A DNA stretch of 64,000 nt from Romboutsia ilealis (GTDB lineage Bacteria; Bacillota; Clostridia; Peptostreptococcales; Peptostreptococcaceae): the NCBI RefSeq assembly GCF_900015215.1, contig NZ_LN555523.1, positions 2,112,381 to 2,176,380 on the forward strand, written 5' to 3'. Below the pieces are notes generated by a model. That model saw only the letters and a list, made by a program, of their open reading frames with translations, was not told where the DNA came from and did no database searches. The stretch's first letter is position 1. Every line of letters starts with the position of its first letter. The position numbers and the translations under genes are program-made. Shown in pieces: positions 1-8,992 of the stretch.

Positions 1-1501
1 TATCCATATAAAATTCTGGCTCATGACATACTAAAAGTACAGTTCCTTTAAACTCTTTTATCGCCTTTTTAAGTTCATCTTTTGCCTCTACATCTAAGTG
101 ATTTGTAGGTTCGTCTAGAACTAGTAAGTTTATATCCTTTAACATTATCTTACATAACCTTACCTTAGCTGCTTCTCCTCCACTTAAAACTCTCATTTGA
201 CTTGTTATGTGTTCATTTGTAAGACCACATTTAGCAAGGCTTTGTCTAACTTCAAAATTCGTAAGCCCTGGGAATTCTGCCCATACTTCATCCATCGGAG
301 TATTATAATTATCCCTTGAACTTTCTTGTTCAAAATAACCAACTTCTAAATAATCTCCATGTTTTACCTCTCCATCAAATGGCTTTATTATTCCAAGTAA
401 TGTTTTTAACAATGTTGATTTTCCTATACCATTCATACCTTTTAAAGCTATCTTTTGGTTTCTTTCTAATATAAAGTTTAAAGGCTTAGTTAAAGCTTCA
501 TTATAACCTAAAACTAACTCATTCGTTTCAAATACAAATCTACTTGGAGTTCTAGCTTCCTTAAAAGCAAAAGTAGGCTTTATCTTTTCTTTCGGTCTTT
601 CTAAAATCTCCATCTTGTCTAATTGCTTTTGTCTACTGTTTGCCATACCACGAGTAGCAACTCTAGCTTTATTTCTAGCTATAAAATCTTCTAGCCTTTT
701 TCTTTCTTCAACTTGCTTGTCATAAGCTTGTTCTTCTTGACGTTTCTTTATTTCATTAAGTCTTACAAACTCATCATAGTTTCCTTTATATCTATTTAAT
801 TCTCCATTTTCCATATGATATATTACATTACAAGTATTATTTATAAATGGTATATCATGTGATACTAATACAAAACTATTTTCATATTCTTGAAGATATC
901 TTGTTAACCAAGTTATATGTTCTTCATCTAAATAGTTAGTAGGCTCATCTAATATCAGTATTGTAGGATTTTCTAGCAATAATTTAGTAAGAAGAACTTT
1001 CGTTCTTTGACCTCCACTTAAATCAGTTACATCTCTATCTAATCCTATTTCTCCAAGACCTAATCCATTTGCTATCTCTTGAATCTTAGCATCTATCATG
1101 TAGAACCCGCTATTTTCTAAAATTGTTTGTATTTCTGCTGTTTCCTCCATAAGTTTAGCCATTTCCTCATCATTAGCTTCACCCATCTTATCATACATAG
1201 ATAGCATTTCTTGCTCTAAATCAAACATTGATTTAAACGCTTCTCTTAATATATCTCTTATAGTCTTTCCTTTTTCAAGAACTGTATGTTGGTCTAAGTA
1301 ACCTACACTAACTCTTGATGACCACTTTATATTTCCTGCATCTGGCATAAGTTTTTTTGTTATTATATTTAAAAAAGTTGATTTACCTTCTCCATTTGCT
1401 CCAACTAACGCTATATGTTCACCTTTTCTAAGTCTAAATGAAACATTTTCTAGTATAGTTCTAGCTCCGAAGCCATGACTTACATTTTCTACTACTAGCA
1501 T
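1..1501 (-). CDS. ABC-F family ATPase (YfmM-like), C-terminus cut by window edge
   Basis: Cytosolic twin-ATPase protein of the ABC-F class, which act on ribosomes rather than as transporters. The first 500 residues are visible. Domain 1 has Walker A GANGEGKS near residue 35 and signature LSGGQ near 165, with DEPTNYLD after it. A charged linker (about 235-300) follows, then domain 2 with Walker A GMNGIGKS, signature LSGGE and DEPTNHLD. No membrane segments are present. The N-terminus MLVVENVSHGFG resembles Bacillus YfmM from memory. The ATG at 1501 is chosen; the stop lies outside the window. Whether it is a housekeeping factor or gives antibiotic protection cannot be told from this sequence. 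Confidence 0.9.
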   Translation of the reverse strand, partial: MLVVENVSHGFGARTILENVSFRLRKGEHIALVGANGEGKSTFLNIITKKLMPDAGNIKWSSRVSVGYLDQHTVLEKGKTIRDILREAFKSMFDLEQEMLSMYDKMGEANDEEMAKLMEETAEIQTILENSGFYMIDAKIQEIANGLGLGEIGLDRDVTDLSGGQRTKVLLTKLLLENPTILILDEPTNYLDEEHITWLTRYLQEYENSFVLVSHDIPFINNTCNVIYHMENGELNRYKGNYDEFVRLNEIKKRQEEQAYDKQVEERKRLEDFIARNKARVATRGMANSRQKQLDKMEILERPKEKIKPTFAFKEARTPSRFVFETNELVLGYNEALTKPLNFILERNQKIALKGMNGIGKSTLLKTLLGIIKPFDGEVKHGDYLEVGYFEQESSRDNYNTPMDEVWAEFPGLTNFEVRQSLAKCGLTNEHITSQMRVLSGGEAAKVRLCKIMLKDINLLVLDEPTNHLDVEAKDELKKAIKEFKGTVLLVCHEPEFYMD

Positions 1502-1598
1502 TTTGACACCTCTTCATAAATTTTATCTATATTCTATACTATAATATATTCTTTTTTGACTTAAATCAAGTGCACTGCATATGTTACATTACCTTAAT

Positions 1599-2306
1599 TT
1601 AAATATAAAGTAAATCATTATAAAACATAATCATACATCCTGCACTAGTTCTTTGAGCTAATTTTAAACTTTTTAAAGCTACTAGATAAAACTTTGTATC
1701 TAAATCATTTATATTTTTATACATATAATCTATTTTAAGAGCCGTTAATGAATTATGATTTGCATAATCTGCAACAGATTTCAATATTATAGGCTCTTCT
1801 CTACTCTTAAATCGATTTATTCTTCTATAATTTTCCTTAACATATGATTCAAATTGTCTATGATTATCAAATAATTTCCCTTTAGCGTGTTGTGGTACTG
1901 TTAAATCTTGAATTATATGACATGTAGCACCAAAGTAAAACATACTTTTATCATAATCTTCTAATGTAAAGTATTTCAAAGCTTTTAAATAATAACCTCT
2001 AGCTATAGTAAGTGCGTTATCCTCGTATCCATACATACCTTTTTCTTCTTTTGGATTATAAAAATGATGATAACATTTAAAATCTTGATCTGCCCATACC
2101 AAGCCTTCATCTATCTTAGATTTATATTCTTTAAATAGTTTATATTCGTCATTATAACCATTATAATTTAAAATTTCTAAAGCATTTTCTTGTATATATA
2201 AATGTACTTCACATTTAGTTTTTTTAATTGTTCTTTTAATAGGGCTTATTACTTTAAATGTACCAGTTAATGCTTTTGCATAGGCACTTTCTAGCTTACT
2301 TTTCAT
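1599..2306 (-). CDS. Zinc-dependent phospholipase C-like protein
   Basis: Matches the zinc-dependent phospholipase C / S1-P1 nuclease-type fold. Metal-ligand candidates are the HH of CYHHFYN and the histidines of CHIIQDLTVPQHA, followed by another His in DNHRQF. At about 235 residues it is near family size, but I see no convincing signal peptide, which is odd for a secreted phospholipase and suggests a cytoplasmic or atypically exported protein. The ATG at 2306 is preferred over upstream GTG/ATG codons because AGGTGA sits five bases before it, whereas the upstream codons overlap that site. It lies 18 bases after the amidase gene and probably shares its transcript. Substrate unknown. Confidence 0.7.
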   Translation of the reverse strand: MKSKLESAYAKALTGTFKVISPIKRTIKKTKCEVHLYIQENALEILNYNGYNDEYKLFKEYKSKIDEGLVWADQDFKCYHHFYNPKEEKGMYGYEDNALTIARGYYLKALKYFTLEDYDKSMFYFGATCHIIQDLTVPQHAKGKLFDNHRQFESYVKENYRRINRFKSREEPIILKSVADYANHNSLTALKIDYMYKNINDLDTKFYLVALKSLKLAQRTSAGCMIMFYNDLLYI

Positions 2307-2324
2307 TGACATCACCTATATATT

Positions 2325-3119
2325 TTATTTATTTGTAAAATATTCATCAAGTCCATTAGATATAGCTTGCATTAACTTTCTTTGATATTCTGGATTTGAC
2401 ATCATTTGGTCTTCAGTATAATTGCTTAAAAATCCCATTTCTACTAAAACTACCGGAACTTGTGACCAATTAAATCCTGTTAAATCTCCTCTCTCAAATA
2501 TTCCATTTACCTTTATACCTGCTTCCTTCATCTTATCACTAATTAGATTTGCACAATTTTTGCTATCTTCATATATAGCTGTTGTGTATTTACTTTCTTT
2601 CGCTGGTATCAGAATAGATGCACCTGTTTTTCCTGAATCATTTAAACTATCTGCATGTACTCTTACTACCATATCTGCTTTATTATTATTTGCAAATATA
2701 GCTCTTTCTGAGTTACTTATATTAACATCATGACTTTCTCTAGTCATTATTACTTTATATCCCTTATCTTCTAGTATATGTTTTAAAACTGTAGATGCTT
2801 CTAAATTTAATATATATTCTGGTTTTTTAGTAGCTACTCCTGTAGCTCCGGAAGATACCCTAGCTTTCTTAACATAAGAACCAGGCGCTACAGGTTCTGA
2901 ATTGCTATCACCCTTTTCTTGGTGACCAGGGTCAATACATATTAGTATATCTTTTTCTACTTCTTTTTTACTTTCATTCTGTTCTTTCTTATCATCTACG
3001 ATTATACCTTTACTAATTAAGTTACTAGCTTTATAAAGATTTTTAGCAAAATCCGAAGTCCCTATAATTCCTATAGATACTGCTATTATAATACCTACTA
3101 ATACTCTATATTTTTTCAT
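2325..3119 (-). CDS. N-acetylmuramoyl-L-alanine amidase (Amidase_3 family)
   Basis: Cleaves the bond between N-acetylmuramic acid and L-alanine in peptidoglycan. A single hydrophobic N-terminal segment (about residues 5-22) anchors or exports it. The catalytic domain starts near 57 with CIDPGHQ (Zn His), then an LEAS glutamate, RVHADS (Zn His) and VEMGFLSN with the catalytic Glu. At 264 residues it resembles CwlD-type enzymes, and the sporulation-rich surroundings (SpoIVB-like, YunB, spoVA) make a spore-wall role plausible but unproven. GAAGGGAA precedes the ATG. The phospholipase-like gene follows closely downstream. Confidence 0.9.
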   Translation of the reverse strand: MKKYRVLVGIIIAVSIGIIGTSDFAKNLYKASNLISKGIIVDDKKEQNESKKEVEKDILICIDPGHQEKGDSNSEPVAPGSYVKKARVSSGATGVATKKPEYILNLEASTVLKHILEDKGYKVIMTRESHDVNISNSERAIFANNNKADMVVRVHADSLNDSGKTGASILIPAKESKYTTAIYEDSKNCANLISDKMKEAGIKVNGIFERGDLTGFNWSQVPVVLVEMGFLSNYTEDQMMSNPEYQRKLMQAISNGLDEYFTNK

Positions 3120-3281
3120 ATGATCGTTCCCTTCTTGTTATAAAATTTTAAGTCTGATTCATAGAATATTATCTCCATTATCTATAATTTTTATAAACAG
3201 TAGATAAATTTAGAATTTGTTATAGTTTTTATTTTTTAAATACAAGCATATATATTTTATATATTATTTTTAGGAGGTTTT

Positions 3282-3647
3282 ATGAAAAAGGTAATCTCAA
3301 AAAATATGAAGCGAAATCAGAATTCACCTAGTTCTAAGCTATGTGCTTTTAGCTCATTAGACTATATTGTTTTAGCATCTACATTAGCTGTGGCGTTAGG
3401 TGAGGAACTTAGCTCTAATGATATAAATATATTGGCTACCTTTTTTGCGGTTTTATCTGATGAACTGGCTTTAATAGCTGCGGTTGATGCATGCCCATCT
3501 TCTAATGAAAATGATGATACATTTCCAGCACCAACTCCAGATGTCGCTATGACTAGATCAAAAATAAATAATACAGGATGTAAAAATAATCCTTATAAGA
3601 AAAAAATAATTAAAAAAAGAATAAAACGAAAAAAAACACTTGATTAA
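3282..3647 (+). CDS. Small hypothetical protein, DUF6774-like
   Basis: A 121-residue protein with a strong AGGAGG site seven bases before the ATG, so translation is likely. The middle (about residues 27-69) is a helical, acidic and alanine/leucine-rich stretch, LDYIVLASTLAVALGEELS then a second similar helix, that recalls small clostridial proteins of the DUF6774 type. The tail is very basic (KKKIIKKRIKRKK). There is no signal peptide. A strong terminator overlaps its stop, so it is monocistronic. It is transcribed divergently from the amidase. Function unknown; the family match is from memory and tentative. Confidence 0.65.
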   Translation: MKKVISKNMKRNQNSPSSKLCAFSSLDYIVLASTLAVALGEELSSNDINILATFFAVLSDELALIAAVDACPSSNENDDTFPAPTPDVAMTRSKINNTGCKNNPYKKKIIKKRIKRKKTLD

Positions 3648-3674
3648 ATTTAATTTTATTAAGTGTTTTTTTGT
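3634..3674 (+). terminator. Rho-independent terminator after the small hypothetical gene
   Basis: AAAAACACTT pairs with AAGTGTTTTT across an AT-rich loop, followed by T residues. The left arm overlaps the last codons of the small gene. The rest of 3675-3974 is AT-rich and shows no gene or clear regulatory element. Confidence 0.75.
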
Positions 3675-3974
3675 TTTATATTACATACTCTTCCTTCATT
3701 TATTTTTTAACTTTATTATTCTTATATATTTCATTAACATAATTCGATATTTATCTCACTAAATATCTAATCTATTATTTTTTAATTCTATTTTTGTATG
3801 ATATAATTTCTAATTTTCTGACTTATTTATTATTTTTGTAATCTACGGTTATTCTTCTTCTGTTTTCCAAGCATTAAAATATTATTAATGCAAAATATAA
3901 TATTAAATAAAAGCACCACGACTTATAAACCATGTGACAAAAATTCGACTTATTTGACGAAAGGATGGTGTTTT

Positions 3975-4964
3975 ATGTTTTATAAAAATAGTAGAAAAAA
4001 AACTATCAATACAAAATTTTCATTAATTGCATGTTTGTTATTTTTATTATATTTTTTCTCAAATAATTTAATTTATGCAGCATCAATTACAAATACTGAA
4101 AATGATTTTTTAATTCCTATTGGTAACATACTTCATATAGAAGCTCAATTAGAAAATGTAATTGTTCGAAGTTGTATAAAAGATTCGCCTTTTGCGTTAG
4201 GTGACGAAATATTAAATATAAATAATAGTACAATTAATAACTATTGTGACTTTTCAAATATTCTAAATGCGTTACCTAATAACACGAATATTGTTGAGGT
4301 TACTTTAAAAAGAAATGATCATATTGTAAACATAAAAACTGTAAAAGAAAAATTAGAAGAAATAAACTCTACTGATAGTATATCTGGATTTGCTACTTTA
4401 ACTTATATAGATCCAATTAGCAAAAAATTTGGTGCTGTAGCTCATCCAATAAGTTTAGGAAATTCGAGAAAAATTAAGATAAAAGAAGGCTATATTTCAA
4501 CTACTTCTAACTTAAATATAGAAAAATCATATAGAGGAAGTGTTGGTTGTATTAGTGCTCAACCTAAAGATTATATAGGTAAATTTACAGATAATACAGA
4601 CTTTGGTATCAAAGGAGACGTAGCAACATTTGATATATCTCAATATGAAAAATATAAAATAGCTTCATTAAATGAAGTCAAAAGAGGAAAAGCTCAAATA
4701 ATTTTACAAACTAGTGATGAAGGTTGTAAAAAATTTGATATTGAAATTTTAAATATTGAAAATCAGAAAAACCCAAAATCTAAAACTTTTAAAATTCGCA
4801 TAATTGATAAAGAACTTTTACAACTTACAGGAGGAATAGTTCAAGGTATGAGCGGAACTCCTATAGTACAAGATGATAAAATTATAGGTGCTATTTCACA
4901 TGCAGTAGAAAATGATCCAACTACTGGATATGCCGTTTTTATTAAATGGATGGTCGGTAAATAG
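3975..4964 (+). CDS. SpoIVB-family S55 serine peptidase (SpoIVB2-like)
   Basis: Serine protease of the SpoIVB family, which in Bacillus is secreted by the forespore to trigger SigmaK processing. One hydrophobic N-terminal segment (about residues 13-35) is followed by a short PDZ-like region and the S55 domain. The catalytic set is visible: His in FGAVAHPIS, Asp in RIIDKELL, and Ser in GGIVQGMSGTPI exactly 15 residues after that Asp, as in B. subtilis. The ATG at 3975 is chosen because AAAGGATGG precedes it; the upstream ATG at 3888 has no site. Its place between yunB and the class A PBP resembles the position I recall for C. difficile spoIVB2, so a paralog rather than canonical SpoIVB is likely. 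Confidence 0.85.
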   Translation: MFYKNSRKKTINTKFSLIACLLFLLYFFSNNLIYAASITNTENDFLIPIGNILHIEAQLENVIVRSCIKDSPFALGDEILNINNSTINNYCDFSNILNALPNNTNIVEVTLKRNDHIVNIKTVKEKLEEINSTDSISGFATLTYIDPISKKFGAVAHPISLGNSRKIKIKEGYISTTSNLNIEKSYRGSVGCISAQPKDYIGKFTDNTDFGIKGDVATFDISQYEKYKIASLNEVKRGKAQIILQTSDEGCKKFDIEILNIENQKNPKSKTFKIRIIDKELLQLTGGIVQGMSGTPIVQDDKIIGAISHAVENDPTTGYAVFIKWMVGK

Positions 4965-4974
4965 TAGAATTAAT

Positions 4975-5009
4975 AAAGAAGTGACTAATCAACTTTTAGT
5001 CACTTCTTT
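4975..5009. terminator. Bidirectional terminator between spoIVB2-like and yunB
   Basis: A 13-bp perfect stem (AAAGAAGTGACTA with TAGTCACTTCTTT) lies between two convergent genes, with A/T flanks on both sides, so it can end transcription from both directions. Confidence 0.8.
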
Positions 5010-5015
5010 AAGATA

Positions 5016-5693
5016 TTAATCATGTAACATATTAGGTAGAATTTCTTGTGGTACATTAATATAACTTTCTGGAACTTCTCCCACTATTATAGTTTCACAT
5101 ATTGGAATTTGTGCTTTTACTTCCTTAGTTGATGTAGTAAGAGGTATAACTACTTTTACTTGAGTTTTAGCCTCTAAATAAATTCTATGTCTAGTTTGAT
5201 TTATACCTGCTGACTCAAAACTAGTTTTAAAATTAACAGATACATTTCCTATAGGTTCTATTGATACTTTTAACTGAGGTCCATACTTGGCTAGTATAGG
5301 ACTTTTTAAAGCAGTTCCTATTGGTATATATGCTGTTGTAGTTTTTACTTGTTTTAATTCATTCTGTATTTCTAATGCAACATCTGATGCTATTTGATTC
5401 ATTAAAATAGTATTTGATTGTATCATAGATATTTTACCTTGAGAATCTAATTTTGTATATATTAAGTCTGAGTAATCTATTTTGTCTTTAACAATTTCAC
5501 CAACTGCTTTATTTATAGATCTATTGGCAAGCTCTATAGCTTTGGTTTCAGCAAGAACTGTAATAGTTGGTCTAAGACTATTATCAACATATATAAAACT
5601 TCCTATAAATACAGATACTATAAATATCATTATAAATGTAACTATAATTCTTTTAAAATCTCCTAATTTGGAGTCTATTAATCTTTTCCCCAA
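5016..5693 (-). CDS. yunB: Sporulation protein YunB
   Basis: A 225-residue protein with one N-terminal membrane segment (about 14-36, VTFIMIFIVSVFIGSFIYV) and an extracytoplasmic domain typical of YunB, which in Bacillus is made in the mother cell under SigmaE. Recognisable features are the early LAETKAIELANRSIN helix and the IPIGTALKSPILAKYGP motif. The start codon reads TTG, with GGGGG 11 bases upstream; no better ATG is near. A CATAAAAT hexamer-like box with AATACT 14 bases before it resembles a SigmaE promoter but sits very close to the ribosome site, so I do not claim it. It is convergent with the S55 protease gene. Confidence 0.85.
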   Translation of the reverse strand: MGKRLIDSKLGDFKRIIVTFIMIFIVSVFIGSFIYVDNSLRPTITVLAETKAIELANRSINKAVGEIVKDKIDYSDLIYTKLDSQGKISMIQSNTILMNQIASDVALEIQNELKQVKTTTAYIPIGTALKSPILAKYGPQLKVSIEPIGNVSVNFKTSFESAGINQTRHRIYLEAKTQVKVVIPLTTSTKEVKAQIPICETIIVGEVPESYINVPQEILPNMLHD

Positions 5694-5867
5694 AATAATC
5701 CCCCTTATTATTTTATGTTAGAGTGTATTATAGTATTTTCTTATTTTTAAATATTTTATATCTTATATACATCTTCCACATATTTTTAGTATATAAGTAA
5801 AAAATAATTAATAGTATAAATTTAGGATAGATATATAAAGTTACATGCATTCTATTTTATGTATTAA

Positions 5868-5897
5868 TTAGAAAATAATGAGTATATGTGGTATAAT
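5868..5897 (+). promoter_or_regulatory. SigmaA-type promoter of the class A PBP gene
   Basis: TTAGAA at 5868 and TATAAT at 5892 are separated by 18 bases, and the -10 box is extended by TGG. An AGGAGG ribosome site and ATG follow at 5926. Upstream, 5698-5867 holds nothing else recognisable. Confidence 0.5.
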
Positions 5898-5925
5898 ATT
5901 GCATTAGGTAAGGAGGTTAAGCTTA

Positions 5926-8532
5926 ATGAGTAATGATAACAATGGAAATAACAATAAAATAAGAAGAAAAAAAGTAAGTTCTTCTAATAGTAAAAGTACT
6001 ACTTCTAAAAGTACTAACTCTAATTCTCCTAAAACTAAGTCTTCCAAAACTAAATCTTCTAAAAAGAAAGATAAATTTAAAGCACTTAGAGTAACAGGAA
6101 TAGTAATTTTAGCTATGCTAGTATGCTTGTCTGCAATAGGAACAGGTTTAGTATTTGCATCCTTAAGAGATGTTAAGCCAGTTACTAAAGCGCTCTTAGA
6201 TGAAGAGACTTACCGAACAACTGAAATTAGATATGCTAATGGAGAATTATTATCCAATGCTCCTAGTGTAAATAAAAAAGACCCTATTAAAATCGATCAG
6301 ATGCCAAAGGATATAATAAATGCAGTTGTTTCAATTGAAGACGAAAGATTTTATGAACATAATGGTGTAGACATAAAAGGGTTGTTAAGATCTGTTGTCA
6401 AGACTTTATCAGGTAATAAACAAGGTGGTAGTACAATACCTATGCAGGTATCTAAAATGTTACTAACTACAGATAAGCAAACTTTAACTCGTAAAATCAA
6501 GGATATCTATTATGCTTATGAAATGAGTAAAACTCTAACTAAAAATGAAATTCTTGAGGCTTACTTAAATAACTTTTTCGTAGGTAGAGGTCTTGCAGGG
6601 GTGCAAGCTGGTGCAAACGGATACTTTAGCAAAGATGCAAAAGACCTTACACTTTCCGAGTGTGCGCTGCTAGCAGGATCTACAAAAAATCCATCAAGTT
6701 ATGCTGCTTATGCAAGTTCTAAACTTGACGGAACAGAAGAGAAAAGTGATGTAGAATCTAGACTCTTATTCTATATTAATACTGCTGATGATAATCTTGA
6801 TGATCCTACGCAAGTTGAACTTGATATGGTTGATAAATTAAATGAATGGGGATTAATACCTAGCCAAGATACATATAAACAATTAAAATCAGGAACTATG
6901 GTTGTAAGAAAAGCTGTTAGCAACCCAAAAGCCATAGAAAGAAGAAACATTGTTTTAGGAAAAATGTTAGAGCTTGGATATATTTCTCAATCAGAATATA
7001 ATGAAGCCGTAGCTGAACCTATAAATATAAAACTACCTAAAGCTGCAGATAAAGTATCATCTTCAGTAGAAGATCTTATAGAATATAAAGTAATAGACGC
7101 TTTAGTTGAACAAGGACATACAAAAGATGAAGCTTATAATATGTTCTATAATGGTGGTTTAAGAATAGATACTACAATAGATCCAACTATGCAAGAAACT
7201 TTAGAAAAAGAATATGAAAATGATAACAACTTCCCTAATTCTAGAGTTGATTCTGATGGATCACATCAGCCTCAATCTTCTATGGTTATTTTAGATTACA
7301 GGACTGGTCAAATAAAAGCTTTAGTAGGTGGTAGACATATTACAGGAAGAAAAACCTTAAACAGAGCAACTACACCTCAGCAACCTGGTTCTACCATAAA
7401 GCCTTTATCTGTATATACTCCAGCCATAGATACTTTAAAAATAACTCAATCCACTGCTGTAAGTGATGCTATGGGCGGATATAAGTTTAAGGATAATAAT
7501 AGATGGAATCCTAAAACTACTACAAGTGGTTCAGGTTCTATGAGTTTACGTAAAGCTTTAGCATATTCTTCTAATACAATTGCCGCCAAAACTGCAGAAA
7601 TGTTAGGTAGCACTTATGAAGAATGTGTAGATATAATGATTGGCTACTTAAGAGAGTTTGGTATAACAACTCTACAATCCGATTCAATGGATAGATCATT
7701 CGCATCTTTAACTCTTGGAGGTATGTCTCAAGGTGTCTCTCCACTTGAAATGGCTGCAGCTTATGGTACTTTAGCTAATGGAGGTACTTATATAGAACCA
7801 ACAATATTTACTACAATTTCTACTTATGATGGTCAACTTATAGTAAAAAATACACCAGAAGAACATAGGGTTGTAGATGCTGAAGTAGCTTATGTGTTAA
7901 CTGATATGCTACAAGCAGTTGTTACAGAAGGTACTGGAAAAAAAGCTGCATTATCAAACGGAATGCCAGTTGCTGGTAAGACAGGTACGACTAATAACTC
8001 TTTAGATGCATGGTTTGTGGGATATACTCCTTACTATGTTGGTGCTACTTATATTGGTGATGATGCTGGTAGAAAAAATCCAAACGGTAATACAATCTCT
8101 AGAAAAAGTATTTCTGGTGGTAGTGGATCTGCAGCGAAGCTATGGTCTACAGTAATGGATAAAATCCACAAAAATTTAACTAAAACTAAATTTAAAGTCC
8201 CTAAAAATATATACTTTGCAAGAATAAACTTAATAGATGGTGGAAGATCTTCTTCTGGTTCTAATGCTGCATTTATAACAGGAACAGGACCAAGCAGATA
8301 TACTTCTCAATCAACTAAGCCATCAAAAACTGAAGAAAATAATTCTCAAACAGAAACTCCGACTACACCAGAAGCTCCGACTACACCAGAAACTCCGACT
8401 ACACCAGAAACTCCTACTACACCGGAAACTCCTACTACACCGGAAGTTCCTACTACACCGGAAGCTCCTACTACACCGGAAGTTCCAGCTACACCAGAAG
8501 CTCCGGCTACACCAGAAGCTCCGGTACAGTAA
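5926..8532 (+). CDS. Class A penicillin-binding protein (transglycosylase/transpeptidase)
   Basis: Bifunctional peptidoglycan synthase of 868 residues. A Ser/Thr/Lys-rich cytoplasmic tail (1-50) leads to one membrane helix (about 53-78). The GT51 glycosyltransferase domain follows, with EDERFYEHNGVD and GGSTIPMQ motifs. The transpeptidase domain has the active serine in STIK (about 489), SSN, and KTGTT (about 685). The last 60 residues are nine TPE-containing hexapeptide repeats, probably a wall-spanning or extended tail. It carries its own promoter and an AGGAGG site. In content and position it corresponds to the main high-molecular-weight PBP of C. difficile, from memory. Confidence 0.95.
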   Translation: MSNDNNGNNNKIRRKKVSSSNSKSTTSKSTNSNSPKTKSSKTKSSKKKDKFKALRVTGIVILAMLVCLSAIGTGLVFASLRDVKPVTKALLDEETYRTTEIRYANGELLSNAPSVNKKDPIKIDQMPKDIINAVVSIEDERFYEHNGVDIKGLLRSVVKTLSGNKQGGSTIPMQVSKMLLTTDKQTLTRKIKDIYYAYEMSKTLTKNEILEAYLNNFFVGRGLAGVQAGANGYFSKDAKDLTLSECALLAGSTKNPSSYAAYASSKLDGTEEKSDVESRLLFYINTADDNLDDPTQVELDMVDKLNEWGLIPSQDTYKQLKSGTMVVRKAVSNPKAIERRNIVLGKMLELGYISQSEYNEAVAEPINIKLPKAADKVSSSVEDLIEYKVIDALVEQGHTKDEAYNMFYNGGLRIDTTIDPTMQETLEKEYENDNNFPNSRVDSDGSHQPQSSMVILDYRTGQIKALVGGRHITGRKTLNRATTPQQPGSTIKPLSVYTPAIDTLKITQSTAVSDAMGGYKFKDNNRWNPKTTTSGSGSMSLRKALAYSSNTIAAKTAEMLGSTYEECVDIMIGYLREFGITTLQSDSMDRSFASLTLGGMSQGVSPLEMAAAYGTLANGGTYIEPTIFTTISTYDGQLIVKNTPEEHRVVDAEVAYVLTDMLQAVVTEGTGKKAALSNGMPVAGKTGTTNNSLDAWFVGYTPYYVGATYIGDDAGRKNPNGNTISRKSISGGSGSAAKLWSTVMDKIHKNLTKTKFKVPKNIYFARINLIDGGRSSSGSNAAFITGTGPSRYTSQSTKPSKTEENNSQTETPTTPEAPTTPETPTTPETPTTPETPTTPEVPTTPEAPTTPEVPATPEAPATPEAPVQ
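8356..8530 (+). repeat. 18-bp tandem repeat encoding TPE-rich hexapeptides
   Basis: About nine imperfect 18-base units inside the PBP gene encode [TAV]P[TA]TPE hexapeptides. Units differ mainly at the codon for T, A or V. Such arrays often vary in copy number between strains. Confidence 0.85.
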
Positions 8533-8542
8533 AATTAACCAT

Positions 8543-8582
8543 AAAAATAGGCAATCTATATTTTAAGATTGCCTATTTTTTA
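8543..8582. terminator. Terminator between PBP and spoVAE genes
   Basis: AAAAATAGGCAATCT pairs perfectly with AGATTGCCTATTTTT around an eight-base loop, flanked by A/T runs. It serves the plus-strand PBP gene and probably the convergent spoVA operon. Confidence 0.85.
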
Positions 8583-8617
8583 TTATTTAAGAATTATAAA
8601 GTATATATACTATTTAA

Positions 8618-8980
8618 TCAAGGCTTTGCCTTTGGAGTAAATACTACTGCCATAATATAACCAAAAAATATAGCGGCAGCTATGCCTCCTGCACCAGCTA
8701 CTGTCCCTCCTGTAAAAACTCCTAATAGTCCATCTTTAGCTATAGCTGTCTTTACTCCATTAGCCAATAAGTATCCAAAACCTATTATAGGTACAGTTGC
8801 GCCTGAGCCTCCAAAATCAACAATATGTTCATAAATACCTAAGAAAGTTAAAATTACACCACTTGTAACATAAGTAACCATTATGTATGGATTTTGTATT
8901 TTAAAGTAATCCATCATTATTTGCGCAATTAAGCAAATAACGCCACCTACAAAAAATACCTTTATATAATCTAGTAACAC
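8618..8980 (-). CDS. spoVAE: Stage V sporulation protein AE (SpoVAEb type)
   Basis: Small 120-residue integral membrane protein with about four hydrophobic segments (for example VFFVGGVICLIAQIMMDYF and a Gly/Ala-rich third helix). It is part of the SpoVA channel that moves dipicolinic acid into the forespore and out at germination. The sequence is clearly homologous to SpoVAC encoded two genes upstream (both share the VGGxICxIxQ start). The start is GTG with AGGAG nine bases upstream. It is the last gene of the spoVA operon, 12 bases after spoVAD. Confidence 0.9.
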   Translation of the reverse strand: MLLDYIKVFFVGGVICLIAQIMMDYFKIQNPYIMVTYVTSGVILTFLGIYEHIVDFGGSGATVPIIGFGYLLANGVKTAIAKDGLLGVFTGGTVAGAGGIAAAIFFGYIMAVVFTPKAKP

Positions 8981-8992
8981 TTTAATTCACTC

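Noticed and set aside
2422-2733. Plus-strand open frame opposite the amidase gene
   Set aside because: It is a shadow of the real minus-strand gene: no ribosome site, no family features. The same holds for the other antisense frames inside long genes.
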